Source: an uncultured Campylobacter sp.
Lineage (GTDB): Bacteria > Campylobacterota > Campylobacteria > Campylobacterales > Campylobacteraceae
Reading direction: 5' to 3'
Length of the DNA: 11,391 bases
Assembly: GCF_938030685.1 (NCBI RefSeq)
Contig: NZ_CALHHX010000101.1
Coordinates: forward strand, 1-11,391
The translations under genes were made by a program, and so were the position numbers. The notes under the pieces are model-generated. The model searched no databases, was not told the origin of the DNA, and saw only the letters and a program-made list of their open reading frames with translations. Of the stretch, positions 1-7,557 are shown in pieces; positions within the stretch are counted from its first letter, which is position 1, and the number at the start of each line of letters is the position of its first letter.

Positions 1-55
1 GAGCATCTGACTCTTAATCAGGCGGCCGTAGGTTCGAATCCTACACGGGACACCA
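1..55 (+). tRNA. tRNA-Lys (anticodon CUU), 5' end cut off by the window
   Basis: The visible part runs from the 3' side of the D stem (GAGC, 1-4) to an encoded CCA (53-55). The anticodon stem is 6-10 paired with 18-22 (one T-G wobble), and the seven-base loop CTCTTAA (11-17) carries anticodon CTT at 13-15, which reads the lysine codon AAG. The T arm is GTAGG / TTCGAAT / CCTAC at 28-44. The 3' acceptor strand ACGGGAC (45-51) is followed by discriminator A at 52. Every element has the length expected of a class I tRNA. The D loop and the 5' acceptor strand lie before base 1. A run of six T at 60-65 follows the CCA, but no hairpin precedes it. It is transcribed towards the polysaccharide operon, so the two units converge. 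Confidence 0.95.
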
Positions 56-438
56 ATACTTTTTTACATACAATTATAGAATTTTAATCGGCGATTTTTA
101 ATTAATACACCCAAATTTATAATCACGATGCTTTTGTAAATGCAAATTGGGGCTACTCGATAGTAATAAATGACTTTTTCGGTAATGTATCCAAGCGATA
201 GAATTCGATGTATGGATAAAATTCAATAGTCATATCCAAAAAGCAACTTCTAGCTTTGATGCCACAATAGCTAAATTGTCATCCTTACTCTTTAGTAAAA
301 TCGCATTGCTGATTTAGCGCAATGCTAAAGGTTAGCGCAATATGATCTTTAATATAAAGCGCCGCAGTAGGGAGTTTTATCAAAGCAGCCTTTACATTCA
401 ACCGTAACACCCCAATATAGAAATAAATTATTTAAAAT
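56..438. other. 383-base intergenic stretch without a supportable gene
   Basis: This lies between the tRNA-Lys and the stop codon of wzz, where the two transcription units converge. No frame gives a gene with a convincing start and length. On the - strand there are three short open runs, at about 410-285, 344-233 (reading ISNAILLKSKDDNLAIVASK before its end) and 233-153. They sit in successive positions and could be a frameshifted remnant of one gene, but I do not recognise a family. The stretch also holds the 10-base direct repeat and small dyad listed separately. No integrase, insertion sequence end or strong GC-rich terminator was seen. Confidence 0.6.
303..341. repeat. Short direct repeat with a nested dyad
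   Basis: TTAGCGCAAT occurs at 314-323 and again at 332-341, a spacing of 18 bases from start to start. The first copy also takes part in an inverted repeat: GCATTGC at 303-309 and GCAATGC at 319-325, a 7-bp stem with a 9-base loop. No T run follows on either strand, so a classical intrinsic terminator is unlikely. It could be a protein binding site, a remnant of a dispersed repeat, or chance. The identity of both arms is seen directly; no function can be given. Confidence 0.5.
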
Positions 439-1368
439 TTATCTATTTTCGGAATTGCAGATTTTAAATTTATCATAAACCAATACTACAAAGGTAGAAA
501 GCATAAGTCCTATTATTGCAGATATTGCTAAAATGATTAGTTTTTTAGGCTTTGCTGGGCGATCAGATAAAACTATATTAGAAATTATATGAGAAGTTTT
601 AAAATTAAAATCAGAAAGCCTACTTTCTATAATGCTCTTTTTCTTCATTAAATCAGGAATTTGTACTAGAGTTATAGCACTAATTTCGTCACTTATTTTA
701 GGTATATTGTCGTTTAAAATTTTATCTTTTATATTCATTAACTCCATCAGTTTTAATTCGCCAGCATCGCTAAGCTTTTCTCTCTTGTTCAGCATATCTA
801 TTTGATCGTCTATTTTGGCTATCTGAACACCTTTTAAATATTCTATGCGTTCTTTTAAATTACGAATTTTATCATTTTTTAAATAACTTATCTGCGAATC
901 AATACTTACCGATTGTTCGCGTACAGCCTTTTTATATTCATCTAAAACTATAGCATCTTCTTTGCTTAAATCTGCCACCATCTCATCTATCTGTTTTTTT
1001 AGTAATTCGTTTGATTTGGCAAACACCGTTATAATAAATATATTGGCGCTATCTTTATCAGCGACGATACTATCAACCGTTACGTTCTTGTCCTTAATAT
1101 CCTTTAGTCCATCAATATATTTTACTCTAAGCTCATGCATCCGAACGGATCTTTCGGTTATATACTGTGGCATACCAGTTTCATTATTATAATAGGCGGT
1201 TTCTACCATCGCCGTTGCTTTATACCATGGAGTAGCAAATAGAATATACAAAAACCCAATCGCAATAAATCCGCAAGTTACTATACAAATTTGCTTTTTA
1301 TATTTCCATATCTTTTTTGCCAAATCTAGCAAATCAATCTCATCATCTTCACAATAATTCTGTTGCAT
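439..1368 (-). CDS. wzz: Wzz-type polysaccharide chain-length regulator
   Basis: This 309-residue inner-membrane protein has the polysaccharide co-polymerase plan. There is a cytoplasmic N-terminus, a first membrane helix at about 26-46, a long periplasmic part rich in charged helices likely to form coiled coils (about 130-245), and a second membrane helix at about 275-296. The proline-containing stretch SDRPAKPKKL (268-277) lies just before the second helix, as is typical of Wzz. A short basic tail follows, with no tyrosine-kinase domain, so it is the Wzz/O-antigen type rather than a fused Wzc. The family sets the modal number of repeat units made by Wzy. The ATG start at 1368 has GGAG seven bases upstream. 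It is the last gene of the operon, 22 bases after wbaP. The symbol is by family; sequence identity to studied Wzz proteins was not measured. Confidence 0.88.
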   Translation of the reverse strand: MQQNYCEDDEIDLLDLAKKIWKYKKQICIVTCGFIAIGFLYILFATPWYKATAMVETAYYNNETGMPQYITERSVRMHELRVKYIDGLKDIKDKNVTVDSIVADKDSANIFIITVFAKSNELLKKQIDEMVADLSKEDAIVLDEYKKAVREQSVSIDSQISYLKNDKIRNLKERIEYLKGVQIAKIDDQIDMLNKREKLSDAGELKLMELMNIKDKILNDNIPKISDEISAITLVQIPDLMKKKSIIESRLSDFNFKTSHIISNIVLSDRPAKPKKLIILAISAIIGLMLSTFVVLVYDKFKICNSENR

Positions 1369-1390
1369 ATTTCTTCTCCAAATTTAAAAT

Positions 1391-2701
1391 TTAAATTGCA
1401 CCCTCGCGAACAAGGACCACCTTAAAGGTTTTTATGATTATCACGATATCGTTCCAGATCGACCAGTTTTTCATATACCACGTATCCATACCGGCCCTGG
1501 TCGCAAAATCCACGTCGCTACGCCCGCTCACCTGCCAAAGCCCAGTAATACCGGGCTTGACGGCCAGAATTAGATCTGCATATTCACCCATATCCTTGCG
1601 CTCGTATTGCGCGCACGGGCGAGGGCCTACGATGCTCATTTCGCCCTTTAGGACGTTGATCAGCTGCGGAAGCTCATCGAGCGAGCTTTTGCGCAAAAAA
1701 TCGCCCAGCTTCGTGATGCGCGGATCGTGCTCGTATTTATGATATTTTTCAAAATACTCCACCTCTTGCGGATTTTGCTTTAGATACTGAGCTAAGATTT
1801 CATCACCGTTTTCTTTCATCGAGCGAAATTTCAGGCAACCAAACGGCTTACCGCCAAATCCCATCCTTTGATGCGAAAAAAATATGCGCCCCGTGGGCTC
1901 TTTTAGCTTCATCATCAGCGCAATTACGCCAAAAATCGGCACCAGCAAAGGAAGCGCTAAGAAAATTAGCGCCAAATCAAGCCCGCGTTTAAGAGCTAAA
2001 TTTAAAGGGCTTTTCAGAGAATTTCGTATCGCAAAGAGGCTGGTGCGCGAAGAAAAAACGCTGTAAATATCTGCCTGCGTAAAATCGTATGAGCGCAGCA
2101 CGGGGGTGAATAAAATTTCTTTGTTTTTTCTGATATTATGCTCGATAAGCTCGTTCAAGGCTTTCGCCCCAAGCCTGCTTCCGCCGATAAATAACACGTC
2201 GTAATCGCTGCCAAGAGCTCTAACATATCCTAAATACGCGCTTTCTAAGACGGCGCTTTCAAACTCCTCGCCCTCGCCTAAAATTTTCGCCCTCTTTCGC
2301 CATAATCCAAATTTAAAAAGCTCCCTTTTCGTTATGAGCTTAAAAAGCGGCAAAACCACCGCCATAAAGGCAAAGCTCAAAATAAAGCTGGCGCGCGAAA
2401 ATTCGTAATTGACTTTGATTAAAGCAAGCAACGCAAGACTGAGTAAAAGCCCAAAAAAGCAGCTTCTCACTAAAATTCTACTCTCATGCCAAAAATCATA
2501 TCGCCTCGAATAGATTCCCTGATAGAAAAACAAAAATATCATTATGACGTAGGATGGCGCGAAACCCTGATACCTGCCGATATCCAGCAGCACGCTATCG
2601 CCGTAGAGCAGATTTTTAAGCACCACGGCAAGTCCGAAGCAAAGCCAGATGCCGAAAATATCGACCGCCAAGATTATCAAAACGCAGAGTTGCTTTTTCA
2701 T
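1391..2701 (-). CDS. wbaP: Undecaprenyl-phosphate sugar-1-phosphate transferase, WbaP-like
   Basis: This 436-residue initiating transferase joins a sugar phosphate from a UDP-sugar to undecaprenyl phosphate at the inner membrane. The N-terminal third holds four hydrophobic helices (about 4-30, 48-64, 77-96, 103-123). A small alpha/beta domain follows, then the bacterial sugar transferase domain from KRGLDL (238-243) with its hydrophobic re-entrant helix. KFRSM is at 291-295, the catalytic Asp-Glu pair lies in LDELPQ (D342-E343), GPRP is at 359-362 and PGITGLWQVSGR at 383-394. The insert between KFRSM and DELPQ matches the WbaP/WcaJ class, which uses galactose or glucose; the sugar cannot be read from sequence. 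The frame extends 14 codons upstream into manC, but the ATG at 2701 is preferred: AGGAG lies five bases before it, inside the last codons of manC, and MKKQLC begins the first helix naturally. Confidence 0.9.
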   Translation of the reverse strand: MKKQLCVLIILAVDIFGIWLCFGLAVVLKNLLYGDSVLLDIGRYQGFAPSYVIMIFLFFYQGIYSRRYDFWHESRILVRSCFFGLLLSLALLALIKVNYEFSRASFILSFAFMAVVLPLFKLITKRELFKFGLWRKRAKILGEGEEFESAVLESAYLGYVRALGSDYDVLFIGGSRLGAKALNELIEHNIRKNKEILFTPVLRSYDFTQADIYSVFSSRTSLFAIRNSLKSPLNLALKRGLDLALIFLALPLLVPIFGVIALMMKLKEPTGRIFFSHQRMGFGGKPFGCLKFRSMKENGDEILAQYLKQNPQEVEYFEKYHKYEHDPRITKLGDFLRKSSLDELPQLINVLKGEMSIVGPRPCAQYERKDMGEYADLILAVKPGITGLWQVSGRSDVDFATRAGMDTWYMKNWSIWNDIVIIIKTFKVVLVREGAI

Positions 2702-2702
2702 C

Positions 2703-4067
2703 CTAGCTCCTATTAAAATCATCTTGCAGGCGCACGATATCATCCTCGCCGGTGTAGCTGCCGACTTGAGCCTCGATTAGCACGACGGGGATTTTGCCCT
2801 CGTTTGCGAGGCGGTGAACCTCGCCCATTCTAATGAACGTCGATTCGTTCTCGCGCAGCAAGAAATTTCGCTCGCCCACAGTCACGGTCGCAGTGCCGCT
2901 AACGACAATCCAATGCTCGTTGCGATGGTAGTGCTTCTGCAGCGATAGCCGCTTGCCGGGCTTAACGACGATACGCTTGATCTTGTAGCCGCGCTCATCT
3001 TCGAGCACCGTGTAGCTGCCCCACGGGCGATGCGTCGTTACGTGCACGTGCGCTAGATCGCTACCGCCTAGCCGCTCCACCACCTGCTTTACCTTTTGGG
3101 TAGAGCCTTTTTTACATACGAGCAGGGCGTCTTTGGTATCGACGATAACGAGATCCTCGATATCTATAGCGGCTATCGTGCGGCCCGAGCCGATGATGAG
3201 ATTGTTTTTAGAATTTAGAGCGATATTTTGCTCGCTTGCGGTGTTGCCGTTCGCGTCTTTGGGCAGCTCGGCGTCTAAACTATCGAAGCTTCCCAGATCG
3301 CTCCAACCGATGTCTGCCGGCACGACCTTAGCAAGGCTCGTGCGCTCCATAACTGCGTAATCGATACTATCTGCGGGGATTTCTTGCATATCGCCTAGTT
3401 TAATTCTAATCGGATTTTCCGCATTAGAATTTTCGTACGCACGAACGCAGGCTTCGTAAATTTCAGGACTTTGCGATTTTAGTTCGCTCAAAAATACGCC
3501 GGCTTTAAACATAAACATGCCGCTGTTCCAGTAAAAATTCCCCGCCGCTATGTAGCTTTGCGCCGCCGCAAGCTCAGGCTTTTCGTGAAATTTTAACACA
3601 TCCTCGCCGCTTGCTTCGATATAGCCGTAGCCCGTATTTGCATCCGCGGGCTTTATACCAAACGTTACCAAAAACCCCTGTTTTGCAAGCTCGCGTGCGC
3701 GCAAGACGCTGTTTTTATACGCTGCCTCATTTCTAATTAGATGATCGCTCGGCGTTACGAAAACGATCTCCTCGGCCTTTAAGCTCAAACACGCAAGCGC
3801 GATCGCAGGAGCCGTATTTCTGCCGACGGGCTCGAGTAGAAATTTTACGCCACGCGCGCCTAGGTCCTCAAGCTGATCGAGCGCCAAAAAATACTGCTGC
3901 TCGTTCGAGACGACGAGCGTGCGCTCGCATAGCTGGGAGTTTCGCTCATAGCTCATCATAAAAAGCGAGCGATCGTCAAAGAGGCGCACGAACTGCTTCG
4001 GCATAAGCGTGCGGCTGATGGGCCACAGCCTCGTGCCGCTGCCGCCACTTAGGATTATATTAGTCAT
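2703..4067 (-). CDS. manC: Mannose-1-phosphate guanylyltransferase / mannose-6-phosphate isomerase
   Basis: This 454-residue bifunctional cytosolic enzyme (ManC, type II phosphomannose isomerase family) forms GDP-mannose from mannose-1-phosphate and GTP, and also interconverts fructose-6-phosphate and mannose-6-phosphate. The nucleotidyltransferase domain starts with GGSGTRLWP (8-16) and PKQF (23-26). It continues with TPSDH (105-109), ANTGYGYIE (143-151), NSGMFMF (181-187) and GWSDLGS (254-260). The C-terminal cupin has RPWGSY (347-352) and the metal-binding QKHYHRNEHW (377-386). Both active sites look complete and the length is typical. ATG at 4067 overlaps the end of the preceding glycosyltransferase by eight bases (ATGACTAA), with AAGGA eight bases upstream. 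The phosphomannomutase (ManB) needed between the two reactions is not in the window. Its place among two mannosyltransferase-like genes points to a mannose-containing polymer. GC-rich relative to wzy. Confidence 0.95.
   Translation of the reverse strand: MTNIILSGGSGTRLWPISRTLMPKQFVRLFDDRSLFMMSYERNSQLCERTLVVSNEQQYFLALDQLEDLGARGVKFLLEPVGRNTAPAIALACLSLKAEEIVFVTPSDHLIRNEAAYKNSVLRARELAKQGFLVTFGIKPADANTGYGYIEASGEDVLKFHEKPELAAAQSYIAAGNFYWNSGMFMFKAGVFLSELKSQSPEIYEACVRAYENSNAENPIRIKLGDMQEIPADSIDYAVMERTSLAKVVPADIGWSDLGSFDSLDAELPKDANGNTASEQNIALNSKNNLIIGSGRTIAAIDIEDLVIVDTKDALLVCKKGSTQKVKQVVERLGGSDLAHVHVTTHRPWGSYTVLEDERGYKIKRIVVKPGKRLSLQKHYHRNEHWIVVSGTATVTVGERNFLLRENESTFIRMGEVHRLANEGKIPVVLIEAQVGSYTGEDDIVRLQDDFNRS
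2707..2711 (-). promoter_or_regulatory. Ribosome binding site that fixes the wbaP start
   Basis: AGGAG on the - strand lies five bases before the ATG at 2701. It is made from the last two sense codons of manC (AGG AGC, then TAG), so ribosomes ending manC release directly onto it. It argues against the longer reading that would begin at 2743. Confidence 0.75.
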
Positions 4068-5184
4068 TTAGGCCATCCTTAAATTCCTCATATTTTTTCT
4101 CGACGTAGCTTTTGATCTCGGCCTCAAAGCGTGCGCGCGAAAATTTTAAAGAATTTTCTCTGATTTTTACAGGCTCAAATTTATCATAATTTTGCTCAAA
4201 TTTAGCTACGGCGGCGAGCAGCTCCTTTGCGTTTTGCTCCATAAAATACAGTCCGCTCTCGCCGTCAAGCACCGTCTCGCGAGCGCCGCCGCGCCCAAAG
4301 CAGATCACCGGCGTGCCGCATGCTTGCGCTTCTACCGGCGTAATGCCGAAGTCCTCCTCGGCGGCAAAAACGAACGCCTTTGCCCGCCCCATGAGATCCG
4401 CCATCGTTTCATCGCTCGCAAAGCCCAAAAGCTCGACATTTTTGCCCGCCTTTGACTTGATTTTTGCCATATCGGGGCCGTCGCCAATGACGAGCAGCTT
4501 CTTATCCGTCTGCGAAAATGCCTCTACGATGAGATCAATCTTTTTATACGGCACCATGCGCGAGGCGGCGAGGTAGAACTCCTCTTTGGCTTCGCGCAGA
4601 GTAAATTTATCCACGTCCACGGGCGGATAGATGACGTCGCTGGGCTTGCCGTATGTTTTTTTGATACGGCGCGCGATGTAGTGGCTGTTTGCGACGTAGT
4701 GATCCACGCGGTTTGCGGTGCTCGCGTCCCAAAGTCGAATTTTATGTAAAAAATACTTCGCCAGCATGCCTTTTAGACCGCGATCTAGCCCGCTTTCGCG
4801 CAAGTACTGATGATACAGATCCCACGCGTAGCGGATCGGCGTGTGTACATAGGCGATATGAAGTTGATTTGAGTGCGTCAGCACACCCTTCGCGACGGCG
4901 TGCGAGCTGGATAGCACGACGTCATATCCACTTAGATCAAACTGCTCGATTGCAAGCGGAAATAGCGGCAGGTAGTTGCGGTATTTGTCCTTTGCAAAGG
5001 GCAGCTTCTGGATAAAGCTCGTGTGAGCGTGCTTGCCTTTTAAAATTTTATCTCGGTCGGTGTCACTTAAAAAGTCGATGAGGCTATAAATTTCAAAATC
5101 ATCCCAAATATTGGTAAAACTCTCGACGCATTTCTCCGCACCCGCATAGGTGCTAAACCAGTCGTGAATAAGGGCTTTTTTCAT
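4060..5184 (-). CDS. GT4 glycosyltransferase, WbaZ-like (probable mannosyltransferase)
   Basis: This 374-residue GT-B fold enzyme probably adds a sugar from a nucleotide donor to the lipid-linked repeat unit on the cytoplasmic face of the membrane. The N-terminus MKKALIHDWFSTYAGAEK carries the donor/acceptor loop typical of this branch. HTPIRYAWDLYHQY (114-127) is a signature of WbaZ-like enzymes. The C-terminal domain has SRMVPYKK (208-215) for nucleotide binding, IGDGPD (233-238), and the retaining EX7E motif as E277 and E285 in EDFGITPVE. WbaZ and its relatives use GDP-mannose, which fits the adjoining manC; the linkage and the donor are inferred. ATG at 5184 overlaps the previous stop as ATGA, with GGAG eight bases upstream. 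It is one of the GC-richest parts of the window, unlike the genes further upstream in the operon. Confidence 0.88.
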   Translation of the reverse strand: MKKALIHDWFSTYAGAEKCVESFTNIWDDFEIYSLIDFLSDTDRDKILKGKHAHTSFIQKLPFAKDKYRNYLPLFPLAIEQFDLSGYDVVLSSSHAVAKGVLTHSNQLHIAYVHTPIRYAWDLYHQYLRESGLDRGLKGMLAKYFLHKIRLWDASTANRVDHYVANSHYIARRIKKTYGKPSDVIYPPVDVDKFTLREAKEEFYLAASRMVPYKKIDLIVEAFSQTDKKLLVIGDGPDMAKIKSKAGKNVELLGFASDETMADLMGRAKAFVFAAEEDFGITPVEAQACGTPVICFGRGGARETVLDGESGLYFMEQNAKELLAAVAKFEQNYDKFEPVKIRENSLKFSRARFEAEIKSYVEKKYEEFKDGLND

Positions 5185-6263
5185 TGCAAATTCTCCATTA
5201 TTTCGATAATCTGCTTAGCCGAGCGCTCCCAGCTAAATCTTTTTACATTTTCAAAACCTTTAGCGCGAAGCTCGTTTTGTAAATTTTCGTCATTCAAAAC
5301 CATTTGAATTTTATCCCTCATATCTTCCACGCTGTATGGATCAAAATACACGACGCTGTCTCCGAAAGCTTCAGGTAGGCTTGCCGCATCTGAGCAAACG
5401 ACCGGACAACCGCACGCTTGCGCCTCAAGCGGCGGAATACCAAACCCCTCGTATAACGACGGAAACACAAATAATTTCGCCAAATTATAGATAGCAGCGA
5501 TATCTGCGTCTTTAACATAGCCCGTAAAAAATATACGATTACTTAGATTTTTTCTCCGAATAATCTCAGAAATAATGCTATCGCCCGTTATAAAGCCATC
5601 CTTTTTCCCTACTATGACTAAATTTAAATCCATCTTTTCTAATGCAAATAATAAATTCTTTAAATTCTTATGCGGTTTGACATTTCCTACAAACAAAATG
5701 AAATCCTCAGGAAGACCATAGTCCTTTGCCACCGCTTCTAAGGCATTTGAATCGCAATGATGATTAAAGCGCCCCTCATCTATCGCGTTTGGCGCAACAA
5801 AAATATTTTTATCGGTTTTAGCGTATTTCAATATCTCACTCCGTGAAAAATCTGAAACGCTAAGAACTATATCGCTTCTACTTAGTGCTTGATTAAAAAT
5901 CGTTTTTGCATATATTTTCTGCATAAAATTTAGCGTATCATAGAAAGCCAAATGAAATGCATCATGGATAGTAACTACTCTAAATTTAGCCATTATTGGT
6001 AGAATTGGAATATTGTAATGCGGAGACCAAAAGATATCGCATTTAGGAATTTTTAAAGGCAGCTCAAGCTGCTCTTTTATAGAATAAATTTTGGATTTAC
6101 ATTCTAAAATTTTAACGCCTTTGCTCCACGCATAATCCTGTATCTCAGCTCTACTACCAAGCAGAATAACCTCAAATTTTTCCACTAAAAAAGGTAGTAT
6201 TGATTTAATATATGTACCTATACCAGATGCCTTATGCATACGAAAATCAATTACTAATAACAA
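5181..6263 (-). CDS. GT4 glycosyltransferase, MtfB-like
   Basis: This 360-residue GT-B enzyme resembles the MtfB/WbdB-like branch of family GT4, many members of which are mannosyltransferases. Visible motifs are DFRMHKASGIGTY near the N-terminus, TIHD (98-101), SDFSRSEI (137-144), VAPNAID (156-162), GNVKPHKNL (193-201) and the EX7E motif E272/E280 in YEGFGIPPLEA. The start is TTG at 6263. It is the first possible start after an in-frame TAA at 6275-6273 and has AAAGG six bases upstream. The next ATG, at 6239, would remove the first beta strand (MLLVIDFR) and so is less likely. The gene overlaps the end of wzy by 17 bases and the next gene by ATGA. Composition shifts within it, from AT-rich at its 5' end to more GC-rich at its 3' end. 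Substrate is inferred from family and manC. Confidence 0.87.
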   Translation of the reverse strand: MLLVIDFRMHKASGIGTYIKSILPFLVEKFEVILLGSRAEIQDYAWSKGVKILECKSKIYSIKEQLELPLKIPKCDIFWSPHYNIPILPIMAKFRVVTIHDAFHLAFYDTLNFMQKIYAKTIFNQALSRSDIVLSVSDFSRSEILKYAKTDKNIFVAPNAIDEGRFNHHCDSNALEAVAKDYGLPEDFILFVGNVKPHKNLKNLLFALEKMDLNLVIVGKKDGFITGDSIISEIIRRKNLSNRIFFTGYVKDADIAAIYNLAKLFVFPSLYEGFGIPPLEAQACGCPVVCSDAASLPEAFGDSVVYFDPYSVEDMRDKIQMVLNDENLQNELRAKGFENVKRFSWERSAKQIIEIMENLQ

Positions 6264-7557
6264 TTTTGGCCTTTAACAAAAAATTTATTAAAAAGAAGAA
6301 GAAATAAAAAATAATAAATAAAATAAAATTATTAATAGAAAAAAGCTGATAGTACCCACCCATATTCCATATGCTATTTAAAAAAGCTATCAATAACAGA
6401 CCCGGCCCAAGATAGCCAATGTTTCCACTATTGATAAATTTTTTAAACAGAAAATTTATCAGACATATATATATAGCAATCAATATAAGTATAAATAATA
6501 TTCCGATTATACCTAAAGTAAAAACAGCTTCCCCCAAAGTGGTCGTAACCAAATTCCAACTATTAGCAAACCAGTCACTAGTATAATATAATGTCACTTC
6601 ATACTCAAATTTCTTATAATATATGTATTCTCCAAATAAATCTTGTAAAAAACTAGAGTAAAAAGCTTGATTTAAAAAAGATAAATTATAGATATATGGT
6701 AATTTATCGTTTATAAAATCTGTCCAAATTAAGTAAAAATTAGATCCTTGACCCACAAACAGCCTAAATATAAATTTCAAAACAATATCGTACAATCCAA
6801 ATTTTTCTGAAAAGTGAAAAAACATCAATACAAGAAAAAATAATAAAATAAGCAATGCGAGGACTAACAGGACAAGTTTAGTTTTATTATATCCATAGTA
6901 TAAAACAATCATAGTTATAGTATAAAATAAAACCACAATCATAGCAGATTTATGTGCCATAAGTATCGGATATATAATCAGCATAATAAAAACGAGGCCC
7001 ACATAACAAAACTTCTTATTTATTAAGGCAAACAAAATTAATATTGAAGCTAATATGGGGAAAAATATAGTCATCATTACATGAAAAAGATTACCAAATC
7101 CATCGCCTTTCACTCTAGCCGCATCCGTTGCCCCATTAAGCAATGGAATATTACCGTATGTATATATATATAAGTAAGCAACCACCATTGGTATAAGAAA
7201 TAAAAATATATAAACAAGGGTAAAATTGATATTAGGTACACATAACTTTTTAACTAGATGCTCACATTTATATAGTGGAGTTTTGAAATTATTTATTGTT
7301 GTTAAAAATACCAAATTGATCAAGATAGCAAAAAGCAGATATACTACGCTAGCTCCGTTTAAAAATTCATACTCATAGATATTTTTAAGATTCTCTATCT
7401 CGATGATCCCCCAAAATTCAGCTAATATAATTCCTACAATATGAGTAAAAAATATAAAATTAAAGTAAATATAGACAAAAAAATACTTATTTTTATAAGA
7501 CAAATAAAGAAATATGAAAAATAAACAACAGACAAAAATTGAATAACAAAAGCTCAT
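6247..7557 (-). CDS. wzy: Wzy-like O-antigen / oligosaccharide repeat-unit polymerase
   Basis: This 436-residue integral membrane protein has about eleven hydrophobic helices (near 2-22, 24-46, 68-88, 110-133, 158-178, 181-200, 203-222, 226-248, 345-370, 380-398, 406-428). It has a large soluble loop at about 249-344 and a shorter loop with GNIPLLNGATDAARVKGDG (135-153). A big periplasmic loop late in the chain and an arginine-containing loop are usual in Wzy polymerases, whose sequences are otherwise poorly conserved. The call therefore rests on topology, the GNIPLL...AR loop and context: Wzz, WbaP and glycosyltransferases are in the same operon. It would link undecaprenyl-linked repeat units in the periplasm. 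WaaL ligase is the main alternative but is less likely here. The ATG at 7557 overlaps the upstream stop as ATGA, with GGGGA six bases before it. The gene is extremely AT-rich. Confidence 0.8.
   Translation of the reverse strand: MSFCYSIFVCCLFFIFLYLSYKNKYFFVYIYFNFIFFTHIVGIILAEFWGIIEIENLKNIYEYEFLNGASVVYLLFAILINLVFLTTINNFKTPLYKCEHLVKKLCVPNINFTLVYIFLFLIPMVVAYLYIYTYGNIPLLNGATDAARVKGDGFGNLFHVMMTIFFPILASILILFALINKKFCYVGLVFIMLIIYPILMAHKSAMIVVLFYTITMIVLYYGYNKTKLVLLVLALLILLFFLVLMFFHFSEKFGLYDIVLKFIFRLFVGQGSNFYLIWTDFINDKLPYIYNLSFLNQAFYSSFLQDLFGEYIYYKKFEYEVTLYYTSDWFANSWNLVTTTLGEAVFTLGIIGILFILILIAIYICLINFLFKKFINSGNIGYLGPGLLLIAFLNSIWNMGGYYQLFSINNFILFIIFYFFFFLINFLLKAKIVISN

Noticed and set aside
1..55. Attachment site duplicated from the tRNA 3' end
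   Set aside because: I saw no second copy of the TTCGAATCCTACACGG segment in the window and no integrase gene, so no attachment site is claimed.
423..442. ATAAATT / AATTTAT hairpin at the end of wzz as a terminator
   Set aside because: The stem is only A/T, 7 bp with a 6-base loop, overlaps the wzz stop codon and is not followed by a clear T run. Such words are common by chance in this AT-rich DNA.
962..1192. Open frames on the + strand inside wzz, wbaP, manC and the GT4 genes (e.g. 962-1192, 1434-1742, 3133-3360, 4192-5015)
   Set aside because: All are antisense to clearly recognised genes, have no plausible ribosome sites in context and encode no recognisable domains.
1376..1398. AAATTTAAAATTTAAATT palindromic run between wzz and wbaP as a regulatory operator
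   Set aside because: Such A/T words occur throughout this window, and part of it is simply the wbaP stop and the approach to the wzz ribosome site.
2702..2743. Longer start of wbaP at 2743
   Set aside because: The extra 14 residues (MISCACKMILIGAR) lie within the manC coding end, and the start at 2701 has a well-placed AGGAG.
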